A stretch of 64,000 nucleotides of DNA from Streptomyces sp. IMTB 2501 (GTDB taxonomy: Bacteria; Actinomycetota; Actinomycetes; Streptomycetales; Streptomycetaceae): positions 93,149 through 157,148 of the forward strand of contig NZ_MQUS01000023.1 in assembly GCF_001953885.1 (NCBI RefSeq), read 5' to 3'. The notes beneath the pieces are model-generated. The model did no database searches. It worked only from the letters and a program-made list of their open reading frames with translations, and had not been told where the DNA came from. This document shows, piece by piece, positions 1 to 9,019 of this stretch (position 1 is its first letter; every line of letters begins with the position of its first letter). Made by a program: the position numbers and the translations under genes.

Positions 1-514
1 GAATCACGACCTGTCTCTCTGTGCAGAGTTCCTCGGTGTCGAAGCCGGCCGTGCTGTCGAACGGCCGGTGCAGCAGAGCCGCGTCGCACCGGCCGTCGCG
101 CAGCATCCGTTCCTGCTCGCCGATTCCGCACAGGAGCACATCGACGATGACCGCGTTCGGTTCGGCGGCGTAGGCGTCGAGCAGTTTCGCCAGCAGTTCG
201 CTGGACGCGCCGGCTTTCGAGGCAAGGACTACCTCGGCCTGGCCGGTCGCGGCGAGGGCAGCGCGGCGGGTGCGACGCTCGGCGGCCTCGACCGCATCCA
301 GTGCCGCCCGCGCCTCCCGCAGGAGCACCGACCCGGCCTCGGTCAGGGTGACCGAGCGGCTGGTGCGTTCCAGCAGCGCCACTCCGATGCGCCGTTCGAG
401 TTGGCGGATCGTCCGCGACAGCGGGGGCTGCGCGATCCCGAGCCGCTGTGCGGCCCGCCCGAAGTGCAGCTCCTCGGCGACGGCGACGAAGTACCGCAGC
501 TCACGCGTCTCCAC
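1..514 (-). CDS. LysR-family transcriptional regulator, C-terminus cut by window edge
   Basis: The protein opens with a classic LysR winged helix-turn-helix: ELRYFVAVAEELHFGRAAQR followed by LGIAQPPLSRTIRQLERRIG (residues about 5-44) and the LTEAG segment. About 171 residues of the usual ~300 are present, so only the DNA-binding domain and the first part of the effector domain are seen. The GTG at 514 is chosen because the HTH begins right after it and the nearby ATG (522) is out of frame. The gene is divergent from the SDR gene at 619, with a good palindrome between them, so it most likely controls that gene; the inducer is unknown. Confidence 0.9.
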   Translation of the reverse strand, partial: METRELRYFVAVAEELHFGRAAQRLGIAQPPLSRTIRQLERRIGVALLERTSRSVTLTEAGSVLLREARAALDAVEAAERRTRRAALAATGQAEVVLASKAGASSELLAKLLDAYAAEPNAVIVDVLLCGIGEQERMLRDGRCDAALLHRPFDSTAGFDTEELCTERQVVI

Positions 515-544
515 GCCGCCATGATACTGGCCCCAACCGGGATC

Positions 545-561
545 GATACCCGTACGGTATC
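545..561. promoter_or_regulatory. Palindrome in the LysR/SDR intergenic region, candidate LysR operator
   Basis: GATACC-CGTAC-GGTATC: two perfect 6-bp arms with a 5-bp spacer, centred 39 bp from the regulator start and 66 bp from the SDR start. Dyads of this kind between a lysR gene and its divergent target are typical binding sites. Function is inferred from position only. Confidence 0.55.
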
Positions 562-618
562 GCTGCCCACCCAATCGGTGTTGGCCGGCTCTCGCGGGGT
601 CCGGACAGGATTGGCCGT

Positions 619-1344
619 ATGAGCGAACAGACGATTGCGCTGGTGACCGGCGCGAACAAGGGAATCGGGTACGAAATCGCGGCCGGGCTCGGCGCCCTCG
701 GGTGGAGGGTCGGTGTCGGCGCCCGCAACGAGGAGCGGTGCGAGGCCGCTGTGGCGAAGCTGCGGACGGTCGGCGTCGACGCGTTCGGCGTGCCGCTCGA
801 CGTGACCGACGACGCGAGCGTGGCGGCCGCCGCCGAGCTGATGGAGGACCGCGCCGGACGCCTCGACGTGCTCGTCAACAACGCCGGGATAACCGGCGGC
901 GTGCCGCAGATGCCCACCATGGTCGACCCCGCTACGGTGCGGGCGGCCGTGGAGACCAATGTCATCGGCGTCATCCGCGTGACCAACGCGATGCTGCCGT
1001 TGCTGCGCCGCTCGGCGTCGCCGCGGATCGTGAACATGTCGAGCAGCGTCGGCTCCCTCACCCGGCAGACCACGCCCGGCGCCGAAACGGGCCCGATTGC
1101 CGTTGCTTACGCGCCGTCGAAGACGTTCCTCAACGCCGTGACCGTCCAGTACGCCAAGGAGCTGCGCGACACGAACATCCTGATCAACGCTGCCTGCCCC
1201 GGCTTCTGCGCGACCGACCTCAACGGTTTTCGTGGCGTGCGCACCCCCGAACAGGGCGCGGCGACCGCGATCCGGCTCGCGACCCTGCCCGACGACGGCC
1301 CGACCGGCGCGTTCTTCGAAGACGCGGGGGAGGTGCCGTGGTGA
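619..1344 (+). CDS. SDR-family NAD(P)-dependent oxidoreductase
   Basis: A 241-residue short-chain dehydrogenase with a Rossmann fold. The cofactor motif TGANKGIG lies at residues 9-16, NNAG near residue 87, the catalytic Ser in NMSSS and the YxxxK pair in YAPSK. The resemblance is to plant-type carbonyl/menthone reductase-like SDRs (TGANKGIG start), so a carbonyl reductase role is plausible; the substrate cannot be told. ATG 619 follows an AGGA. It is divergent from the LysR gene, its probable regulator. Confidence 0.92.
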   Translation: MSEQTIALVTGANKGIGYEIAAGLGALGWRVGVGARNEERCEAAVAKLRTVGVDAFGVPLDVTDDASVAAAAELMEDRAGRLDVLVNNAGITGGVPQMPTMVDPATVRAAVETNVIGVIRVTNAMLPLLRRSASPRIVNMSSSVGSLTRQTTPGAETGPIAVAYAPSKTFLNAVTVQYAKELRDTNILINAACPGFCATDLNGFRGVRTPEQGAATAIRLATLPDDGPTGAFFEDAGEVPW

Positions 1345-1404
1345 CCCGAATGTGAGTACATGACATCGACGCACCATCGACGGCAGGCGGTTCCCCTACC
1401 CCTC

Positions 1405-2222
1405 TTCGTGTCCGGCGCGTCCGGCTCGATCGGCTCCGCCGCAGTCCCCGAGCTTCTCGCGGCGGGCCACGAGGTTGTCCGTCCCTGAGCCCGCTCGGAC
1501 GCGTCGGCCGGTCCCATGGAGGCCGTCGGCGCCGAGGTCCACCGCGGCTCGCTCGACGACCTCCGTGTCCTGGGCCCGCCGCCGCGTCCGACGGCGTCAT
1601 CCATCTCGCTTTCAAGCACGAGGAGTCGTTCTCCGGCGACTCCACGGCCGCGATGGACGCGGGCCGCTGCGCGATCGAGACGTTCGAAGAGATCCCGGCG
1701 GATTCCGACGGGCCGCTGGCCATCGCCTCCGGCCTGGTGGCTCCCGCCAGGCTCGCTTGCGACGGAGGAGGACGTGCCCAACGCCGCCCTACCCGGCGGC
1801 GGTCGTACCCTCTCGGCGCAGGCGGCGCTCGCTCTCGCGGACCGGGGTGCGCTCCTCCTGCGTACGTCTCCCGTCAATGGTGCACGGTGATGGCGAGCAC
1901 GGATTCGTCGTGAGCCTGGTCGGCGCGGCCCGCAAACACGGCGTCTGCGGCTGCATCGGTGACGGTACCAACCACTGGCCCGCCGTGGATGCTGCACGGC
2001 GTCGCGGAGGAGGGCGTGCCGACCCGGGCCGTCTCCGATGAGATCGGACGGGGTCCCGGCCTCCCCGGCCGTGTCCTTCACCCCGGACGCGGCCGAGGAG
2101 CACTTCGGGGGCTCGCCGTCCTCTTCCACCTGGGCGTGCAGGGGTCCAGCACCCGCACAAAGGACTGCTCGGGTGGCAGCCGACACACCAGGGCCTCGTC
2201 GAGGACCTGGACGAGGGCCACT
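1405..2222 (+). pseudogene. Decayed NAD-dependent epimerase/dehydratase-like (extended SDR) gene
   Basis: Pieces of one protein can be read in different + frames: SGASGSIGSAAVPELLAAGH (nucleotide-binding loop, from about 1408), then GAEVHRGSLDDL, then DGVIHLAFKHEESFSGDS, then GEHGFVVSLVGAARKHGVCG, then LHGVAEEGVPTRAVSDEIGR and finally GVQGSSTRTK. The order matches NAD(P)-binding epimerase-type proteins of about 290 residues. At least five frame changes and a stop after GHEVVRP make it non-functional. It sits between an intact SDR and an intact acetyltransferase, which are both free of such damage. Confidence 0.8.
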
Positions 2223-2459
2223 ACGACATGTGGTTCTCCGTCGTTCCACACCACGCGAACGGCGAAATCGTCCCGCTGGCCACGCCCCGCCAGCACACCT
2301 CGACAAGACGGTGTAACGAGCTCTGCCCGAGCGAACGAGCCGCTCGGAGCTCGCCTGCCAAAACGCATTGCTTCGGGCGTTGCGCTGCCGGCTGCTGTGA
2401 TCCTCGACCCCTGGAAAATGGTTCGATGGCTTCGCGGAGCCCTGGCACAGTGGCGCACC

Positions 2460-3431
2460 ATGGATGACTCCCAGCTCGTGACTGCAGCGGACGTGCAGCT
2501 CATGCAGGGCCTGGCGCAGCGGGTTACCGCTGTCCGTCCCGACCTGGTGAACAGCGACGCGTCGTACGGAGAGCTGGCCTGGATCTGGGGCAAAGGGCAC
2601 GCATGCGACGGCGAGAGCTGGCTGCGGCGGCTGTGGTTCTCCGATCACCTTCTGGTCGCGTGGGGCTGGGCCTTTCTTCCACACCAGGTGCGACGGAGTG
2701 ATGGGTCGGTGAAGGACGTCACCAACGCCTATCTGGGCTATCAGGTCCATCCCGACCACAACGAGCTGGTGGACGAGGTGATCGACTGGTACGACGGTGT
2801 GGCGGCCGGCATCGAGCGCACCGTGATGCCCAGCGCTGCCGATGAGTTCGCCCTGGAGCGATGGGCGGCGCACGGCTATGAGACCGATCCGGCCTCGCTC
2901 GGCGACACCGGCTCCTGGACTCAACTCAATGAGCGGGACCTCAATGACCTGGAACCGCCACTGCTGCCGGACGGATTCCGATTCCGCACCGCCGACGAGG
3001 CCGGGCCGCTGGCCGCGGTCCAGGCCCATGTGGACGCCTGGGCTCCGTCAACATATACAGCCGAGGGCTACGAGGGCGTCCGCCGGACACCGCCGTACCG
3101 CGGCGACCTGCACGTCCTGGTGGAGGCACCGGACGGAACGATGGCCGCATCGACGATCATGTGGCTCGACGAGGCGAACAGGACCGCCCAATTCGAGCCG
3201 GTCGGAACGCATCCCGACTACCGCCGAATCGGGTTGGGCAGGGCGATGCTGCTGCACGGGATGCACCTGGCGCGGTCGGCCGGGGCCCATCACATGACGG
3301 TCGTCTGTCTCGGCGCACCAGGGCATCCCAAGGCCCGCGGGCTGTACTACAGCGTCGGGTTCCGGGAGTTCACACGAGACGCTCCGCTCATCAAGACCGG
3401 GGCCCAGGGCGTTTCCGCCGAGTCACCTTGA
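2460..3431 (+). CDS. GNAT-family N-acetyltransferase
   Basis: A 323-residue protein. The C-terminal half carries the GNAT acetyl-CoA site: FEPVGTHPDYRRIGLGRAML (motif A, R-x-x-G-x-G type) followed by YYSVGF. The N-terminal half (residues 1-150) resembles the first, divergent domain of two-domain GNAT enzymes. ATG 2460 (MDDSQLV) is chosen because the open frame upstream belongs to the neighbouring pseudogene. The acceptor substrate is unknown. Confidence 0.85.
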   Translation: MDDSQLVTAADVQLMQGLAQRVTAVRPDLVNSDASYGELAWIWGKGHACDGESWLRRLWFSDHLLVAWGWAFLPHQVRRSDGSVKDVTNAYLGYQVHPDHNELVDEVIDWYDGVAAGIERTVMPSAADEFALERWAAHGYETDPASLGDTGSWTQLNERDLNDLEPPLLPDGFRFRTADEAGPLAAVQAHVDAWAPSTYTAEGYEGVRRTPPYRGDLHVLVEAPDGTMAASTIMWLDEANRTAQFEPVGTHPDYRRIGLGRAMLLHGMHLARSAGAHHMTVVCLGAPGHPKARGLYYSVGFREFTRDAPLIKTGAQGVSAESP

Positions 3432-3495
3432 GCAAAACGCGATCGCGCAGCGCACCGCCCTCCAGCATGCGGCCGACGATCGACTCTCAGGTGGT

Positions 3496-4260
3496 TTACG
3501 CACACGGACGAGCACGGCATGCCGCGTCAGTGAGCTGGTCATCGACACCACCGAACGCGTCCTGGCCGATCCGAACGTCGTAGACCCAGGCGGTGTCCAT
3601 ACCAGGGAGCGCAGCGCGAGACCCTGATGTGATGCACCTGGGCCGACCTGCCGACCTGTCGATCCAGTGCCAATTCACCGGGTCGTAGGCCCTGTGGGCG
3701 TCTTGCGACAGTGGCTCGGTCAGCGAGGGCGTGGGGCGATTGTCGCGACCCACGGGCGCGCCCTGGAAGTGGACGTGGGGGTACAAGTCGGCGTCGGTTT
3801 GCCGTTTCGTGCGCGCATAGAGGCTCGTCAGGGCCCCAATGTGGCCTTGGAGCAGGGAGCGAGGATGCTGCCGGGTTCGGAGAGGGCGATGATGTTCGCC
3901 GGCCCGAGGGGGTGACGTTGATCGACGCGGCGTAGGGGTTCCCGGCTCTCGCCCTTTCCTCCTCCCAGCCCCAGGGCATCGGCCAGGAGGCCAGAACCCG
4001 ACTCAGGTCAGGTGAGATGAGGTGGGCGCCTCCCGGCCGTGAGCTGACAGCCACTGTCCCGTCCGCAAGGAATGCCAGCGTCGGGTGGTCTTGCCCCGGG
4101 ACCTGTGACGGGGTGCCGTCTGGCCGCGGTGGTCCGAACAGGGCGGTGGCGGTGGGTATTCCGTCCGGGTGTGGGGGTGATCAGCTGGTAGCCGAAGTTC
4201 TGCTCGGCAGGGTCCGTCGAGACCATGGCGTGCGAGCGGTAGCGCCGTTCCGCGGACAGC
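3496..4260 (-). pseudogene. Decayed gene of unrecognised family
   Basis: On the minus strand a single protein can be followed through several frame changes: STDPAEQNFGYQLITPT, then PTLAFLADGTVAVSSRPGGA and HLISPDLSRVLASWPMPWGW, then NPYAASINVTPSG, then ANIIALSEPGSILAPCS, then LYPHVHFQGAPVGRDNRPTP and AYDPVNWHWIDRSAGRPRCI, ending near MDTAWVYDVRIGQDAFG. The composition and the DGTVAVSS/NIIALSEPG strands recall a secreted beta-propeller-like protein, but I do not recognise the family. At least three frameshifts disrupt it. Confidence 0.5.
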
Positions 4261-4616
4261 GCGTATGTGTCTCAGGTCGGCGTCGTCACGGTCATGATCC
4301 GAATCTTCCTATTCACCACTGACAGCGGTATCAACACCCACAGCAAGGAGCTGTCCCGGCCCCGGCGTCGGCCTGCTCCGTGCGGGCATGACGCACAGCA
4401 CGCGGAGCACTCACCCGGGTGCGGCGGACGTGGCCAAGGCGCTTCTCACCGGTGACGGTGCCGAGTGGGACCGTTCGTTCACGATCCTCACGCATGAGCC
4501 GGAGGCGGGCTGGTCGAACGCCGTGAGGCGCTGCCGCCCGTCCATAAGGCGACCGTGGCGCGCCTAGGCCGACCCGCGCTGCCGGGCGGCGCGGCCCACG
4601 CGCCGCGTGAGTCATT

Positions 4617-4925
4617 TCAGCTCTGCCTCTGGGCGCGGGCCGTGCTCAGCTCGTAGGCACGGTCGGGCAGCGTGGGCGAGATCCACAAAGGCCGCCCTGC
4701 CGGGTCGGCCACGACCTGCGCGTTCACTCCGTGCGGACGGAGATACCCAAGCCAGCCGCGATGTGTGCGGATGTGCGCGAGCGTGTCGTACCGACGCAGG
4801 TGCAGCCGGCCGACCAGCACGCCGGGGCGGCGGGAGATGGCAGCGGCGGTCATGCTCACGGGTGAAAATGAGTGTGGTGACCCACTCGACCAGAGAATGA
4901 GGCAGGTCGAGTTCGGCAGGACAGG
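4617..4925 (-). pseudogene. IS5-like transposase remnant
   Basis: Minus-strand reading gives LPHSLVEWVTTLIFTREHDR, then LVGRLHLRRYDTLAHI, and then HGVNAQVVADPAGRPLWISP followed by TLPDRAYELSTARA. These are the N-terminal region and the central H-G-x-N-x-Q-V / W-x-S-x-x-L-P segment of actinomycete IS5-group DDE transposases, joined with most of the middle missing and frames shifted. Less than a third of a normal transposase remains. Confidence 0.75.
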
Positions 4926-5180
4926 AAACTGTTGCGCCGGTGGGGTGAAACGTCGAACACCTCCCTCAACGGCACGGGAGCCTTGTCCGTTGCGGACACC
5001 AACGCCGTCACCCCATCAGCGGCCACGCTGAAAATGTTCACTGAGCGATGTGCTGCGTATCGCGGTCAGCCGAGGTCGGCGCATCCCCGGAAACGCGTTC
5101 TGATCCGTCTCTGGGGGGCGGCTCACCCGCTCGGATGCGCTCGGCGCGACACCGGTCGCGAGGGTGTGCATGGTGATTTC

Positions 5181-5420
5181 ATGATCACTACACCTCACCC
5201 CAAGAAGACCGTTTCTCGGATTCCGCGAGTATTCGCGGTGTGTGCCGCCGTGGGCATCGCTTGTGCGGCGGGGGTGGCGACTGCCACGTCCGCCGTGGCC
5301 GCGACGCCCGCCACGCACGTCGTCACAAAGGCCGCCCCGGCCTACGGCGGCGGCCACGGCGGCGGGGACGAAAACAAGTGCGGCAACGGCCTCCTCGACC
5401 TCCTCAACTTCTGCAACTGA
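5181..5420 (+). CDS. Small secreted Gly-rich peptide with two C-terminal cysteines
   Basis: A 79-residue protein with a clear Sec signal: basic KKTVSRIPR, a hydrophobic stretch VFAVCAAVGIACAAGVATA and an AxA-type cleavage site (SAVAA). The mature part is only about 40 residues: a Gly/His-rich linker (YGGGHGGGD) and the tail NKCGNGLLDLLNFCN, with two cysteines that could form a disulfide. The tail is reminiscent of streptomycete surface peptides such as chaplins, but it lacks a full chaplin domain. No close neighbour suggests a role. The ribosome site is weak. Confidence 0.65.
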   Translation: MITTPHPKKTVSRIPRVFAVCAAVGIACAAGVATATSAVAATPATHVVTKAAPAYGGGHGGGDENKCGNGLLDLLNFCN

Positions 5421-5941
5421 CGGACAGCGGCCGGTAGTTCCTTCCCGGCCGACCGCACAACCGCACGTGGAGTAAGTCCGCCCACCCACCCCTCAGGGCG
5501 GTCAGGAGCAGGGGCAGGATCCCTCTACCTGACCGCCCTGCCGACCACAACCGAAGGCCTGCGCCCACTGCTCCGGCCGGGGCGGCAACCTTTCCGTGCG
5601 GGGCGGCGACGGCAATGACAGTCCATTTCTGGACCTTCGAATCGGGCCGCCGTCTGCCCTACACGCGGCAGCTGGACCGTAAAGGCCTGGCCGCCGCCCC
5701 CGGTCGGCAGAGCCCGAGTGAACGCGAGCCCGATTCACCGGTTTGCGCCGGTCACGAGCGAGACCGGTGCTTCGATCTCCGCGGCGCGCCAGGACCGGAT
5801 TCATGGTTTCGCACGTACCGCGAGCCCTGCATCACGCGTGGCCGTGGTGCGGCTGAGCGGTGTACCACGTAATGGCCGACTGATCACCCATTCGGCGGCC
5901 GTGCGCAGCGTCAGGCCCAGCAGCGGGGCGCGCTTCTTGCT
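5421..5941. other. Non-coding or unrecognised stretch
   Basis: No reading frame on either strand shows recognisable protein features or a convincing ribosome site. An inverted repeat CAGGGCGGTCAG-type sequence (GGGCGGTCAG ... CTGACCGCCC, about 5496-5540) shortly after the secreted-peptide gene could be a terminator. Confidence 0.4.
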
Positions 5942-6100
5942 TCACGGGTCGTCATACGCCCCTGTGATCTTCTCCCGAACGCGTTCGGCTTCTTGCGGCG
6001 TATCAGCGGCGAAATACTTCCGCCAGGCATTCCAGTGCGGGATATGTTCCAGAAGTCCTCGACCTCGGCTACGGCGGCGACCAGCTTGTCACCCAGCTCG
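5942..6100 (-). pseudogene. Frameshifted small acidic/basic protein, C-terminal part
   Basis: On the minus strand, GDKLVAAVAEVE in one frame is followed after a +1 step by LLEHIPHWNAWRKYFAADTP, then QEAERVREKITGAYDDP and a stop. Together they form a coherent helical small protein of a kind common in Streptomyces, of unknown function. Its start is not clear because the upstream DNA belongs to the hydratase remnant. Confidence 0.5.
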
Positions 6101-6118
6101 CGTCTCTGCGCGACGCTG

Positions 6119-6410
6119 GCTCGCCATCGAGTGCGGGGCGGGGACGGCTCGCCTTGAATGCCTTGACTGCGGAGGCCGGGCCAGCCTCGGCATCCTCTGT
6201 TTCGAAAGAGGGACATGGCGATGTCGGACATCGCCTCGTCCGCCGCGGACACCCCGCCGACGGACCAGACGCGCAGGAGACCCTTGTACGCGCCGTAGGC
6301 GTGAGTGGGCCCCTTGGCGGCCTCGCGGGCGAAGGCTGTCGTCTCGTCGAGCAGGGCGTCATCGGGGATGACCTGGTTCACCACGTCGGCGTCGGCCACC
6401 ACATGGCCGA
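6119..6410 (-). pseudogene. Enoyl-CoA hydratase/isomerase remnant (C-terminal part)
   Basis: The minus strand encodes ADVVNQVIPDDALLDETTAF, then AREAAKGPTHAYGAYKGLLR and VWSVGGVSAADEA, then after a frame change FETEDAEAGPASAVKAFK and RPRPALDGE. This is the C-terminal third of a crotonase-fold enoyl-CoA hydratase (vNxVvp, GP..a....K, tED..eg..AF). The N-terminal two thirds with the oxyanion hole are gone. Confidence 0.8.
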
Positions 6411-6539
6411 ATACGCACAGCACGTGATGGCACAGATCCACCACTACGCATCACGCGGGATGAGCGCAGCTGGCATGCACCTCTTCGAAAGCCTGCGTTG
6501 GGTGCCGTCGGAGCCGTTGGACATCGTCGGGCTGGCGAT

Positions 6540-6925
6540 GGACGAAGAACGCAGTGGGAGATCTTCGAGGATGTGGCGCCGGAGCTCCCGGCATGGGCGC
6601 AGAGCAGCGGACCGTGGCGGTGCGACGACCGCGCCGTGCTCGCAGCGATCATCTTCGGCGCCGCGTCGGGCTGTACATTGCGGCAGACGCCGCCGGTCTT
6701 CGGTGCCTCCCGGCAGACTGTCCATCGACGCTTTATGGACTGTCGAAGGCTCGGGCGTGGGCGAAGCCGTACCGAATGGTGCTGGATCGGCTCGGCTCGA
6801 ACGGCGAGTTGGACTGGACGCGGTGCGCCACCGTTTCGGTCAGTGTCCGGGCAGTCAGAGGGGGGTCACCGGACCGAATCCGACCGATCGTGGCAAGCGC
6901 GGGTCGAAGATCCACGTCAGGTCAC
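6540..6925 (+). pseudogene. IS5-family (IS427-like) transposase remnant
   Basis: The first frame gives QWEIFEDVAPELPAWAQSSG, then DDRAVLAAIIFGAASGCTLR and the helix-turn-helix QTPPVFGASRQTVHRRFMD. A second frame continues KARAWAKPYRMVLDRLGSNG and ELDWTRC, and a third gives the typical VTGPNPTDRGKRGSKIHV. The order is right for an IS427-group DDE transposase, but the frames are broken and the C-terminus is absent. Confidence 0.8.
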
Positions 6926-7010
6926 CGGAATCGACGGCCACTCACGCTTCCTCGTGATCGCCGAGATCGTGGTCCGCCGAGACCGCGCCCGGCAGATGCG
7001 CTGTTCGAGC
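6926..7010 (+). pseudogene. Possible IS481-like integrase-core scrap
   Basis: Directly after the IS5 remnant, TGIDGHSRFLVIAEIVVRRD can be read. DDHSRF-type motifs mark the first catalytic Asp region of rve-domain transposases of the IS481/IS3 group. The piece is very short, so this is only a suggestion. Confidence 0.35.
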
Positions 7011-7230
7011 GGGCCTGCGGGGAGAACAGCATCGTTCAGCGGCTTACCGAGCGGGACGTCTGCGACGTCGGGCCGACGATCGCATCAGTCATCCGAAATG
7101 AACACGAAACAGCCGCTGCGTATTTGTGGCTTCCGCCAGTACAAAGCCCCGCCGCCAAAGGGGGAGACTTCCCGCCAGAGGCGTTCGGCCTGTCCCGGTG
7201 GCCGATGCCAATGAGAGGGGGAACAGTACG

Positions 7231-7971
7231 ATGAGCGGTCAGCTTTACGACGAGATCGGCGAGGCATTCGAGGGTTTCAAGACCCTCCCTCTTGCGCGCT
7301 ATGCGGAGGTCCCCGGATTCCTCGCCCTCGTCGGCGACGTGAACGGCAAGTCGATCCTCGACCTGGCCTCCGGAACAGGCTTCTACAGCCGGGAGTTCAA
7401 GCGCCGCGGCGCATCCCATGTCCTCGGCGTCGACATCTCCGACGCGATGGTCTGTGCGGCCCAGGCCCTGGAGGACCGCGACCCGCTGGGCGTGCACTAC
7501 GAGGTCGGCGACGTCGCCGAGCTGCGCACTTTCGAGCAGCGGTTCGACATCGCGGTCGCGGTTCAGCTGTTCAATTACGCCGAGGACATCGCCACCATCG
7601 AGCGGATGTGCCGCAACATCCACCGCAGCCTCGTGGACGGGGCCGAGTTCTTCGTCTTCGCGCAGAGCCCGGACTTCCGTTTTGACGGGCCGTCCTTGGC
7701 CAAGTACGGCTTCCTCTGCGAATCGACCGGCGAGGAATCCGAGATCGGGCCGCGAGTGAGGATCACCGCACTCCTCGACCCGCAGATCTCGTTCGTCGCG
7801 AACCCGCCCTGCCAGGAGGTCTACGAGAAGTGTCTGGGGGCGGCCGGATTCAGTGAGATCACCTGGGTTCCCCTGGATGTCTCCGCCGCTGGCGTGCGCG
7901 AGTACGGCAAGGACTTCTGGGACGACTACGCCGCCAACCCCCCGCTGACGATGCTGCGCTGCCGCGCGTGA
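7231..7971 (+). CDS. Class I SAM-dependent methyltransferase
   Basis: 246 residues. Motif I SILDLASGTGFYSREF (about residues 43-58) and the acidic loop VLGVDISDAMV (motif II) define the AdoMet pocket; the LFNYAEDIATIERMCRNI segment is motif IV/V. A GAGAGGGGG ribosome site precedes the ATG at 7231. The substrate is unknown. It is an intact gene standing alone between IS remnants, so it may be part of a mobile or selfishly retained segment. Confidence 0.88.
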   Translation: MSGQLYDEIGEAFEGFKTLPLARYAEVPGFLALVGDVNGKSILDLASGTGFYSREFKRRGASHVLGVDISDAMVCAAQALEDRDPLGVHYEVGDVAELRTFEQRFDIAVAVQLFNYAEDIATIERMCRNIHRSLVDGAEFFVFAQSPDFRFDGPSLAKYGFLCESTGEESEIGPRVRITALLDPQISFVANPPCQEVYEKCLGAAGFSEITWVPLDVSAAGVREYGKDFWDDYAANPPLTMLRCRA

Positions 7972-8444
7972 CCCCGAGCAGCCTGTCCCCGGTTCGGCCG
8001 GGGATGGGCCGCCATCCGGCTCAAGGCCGCAGGCCCCATTGCCCTGTGGATGGCCCTCTGCCCTGCGCATGCCCGGAGGCTCCCCGTAGTTGCGTGAGTC
8101 CGGCTCATGGGCCGTGGGCAGATTCGTGAGTGGGGTGCGATGCCGATTCTCGCGGACGCCGACCTCGTGCCGCCGGGCCCAGCCGGAGCCGGCGGGGCTA
8201 CCCGAACCCAGTCCCGGCAGTAGTTGCTGGGTGACGCTGTTGTGGAGCACGTGCAGAAGGCGGCCAGAGCGGCATCTGCCTTCCGTGTTTGCGGTATGTG
8301 AGTCCGATGTCGCCGATGAACCATCCCTTTGCCAGGACGTCCAGGCGAACGTGTGAGGCGGGATGCCCTATTGAGCGTCCTCTTGCACGTCCGTTCCACT
8401 GCCGCCCTGAGGGCGTGTGGGGGGCGCCACGGCTCATACCGACT

Positions 8445-8895
8445 TCTCCACGGCCTCGGCGAGGTTGCGCCACGGATGCCAGCCGTCTGCGATCTGCTGG
8501 GCATGCCGGGCTCCCGAACGAGCGCCCTTGGCGCAGGCACCGGCCCGGTCACGGCAGATGATCTCCGCCCAGGGGCGGCGGCGCAGCCATGCGGCCAGCG
8601 GCTCGGCGTCCCGCCGACAGGGACGTCGAGCGGCTGGCGGACCTCAAGGTCGTCGCCTAGGAAGGCTGCTTGGCGCCCCTGCTCTTCAACGCGGCACCCA
8701 GACGAGCGCAGGGGCGGCCGACCAGGCACAGCGCGATCGATGCGAGCACGCTCGTACCAGCGGGCTTAACGGGTATGCGGGCTGGCCAGCCCGGGACCTG
8801 CGCTGCGAACGTCACTGCGGAGCAACGGGTGTTGAGGCATGGGAACCGGCGCACCGCGCGCTCGATCACGACGGACGCACAGCCCAACGGCACGT
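8445..8895 (-). pseudogene. ISL3-family transposase remnant, internally deleted
   Basis: The minus strand reads VVIERAVRRFPCLNTRCSAV, then TFAAQVPGWPARI and LASIALCLVGRPCARLGAAL (the N-terminal zinc-binding region of ISL3 transposases, CxxxxC), then in other frames REAEPLAAWLRRRPWAEIIC, RDRAGACAKGARSGA and HAQQIADGWHPWRNLAEAVE (the central DDE region, D-R-A and Q-x-A-D-x-x-H). The segment between these blocks has been lost and frames are broken. Confidence 0.8.
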
Positions 8896-9019
8896 CCGCC
8901 AGTCGAAGGACGTCGAGCCCGCGGGCACCTCACCAGCCTGGCGCTACTCCGCCGGGTGTAAGTGATGAGCCGCCCGCCGTACGACGCCAACTCCCCGTGC
9001 GTTTGCCAACATCGAGGCC

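Noticed and set aside
343..1377. A 344-residue minus-strand frame over the SDR gene
   Set aside because: Shadow of the SDR gene; the real minus-strand gene here is the LysR regulator from GTG 514 in another frame.
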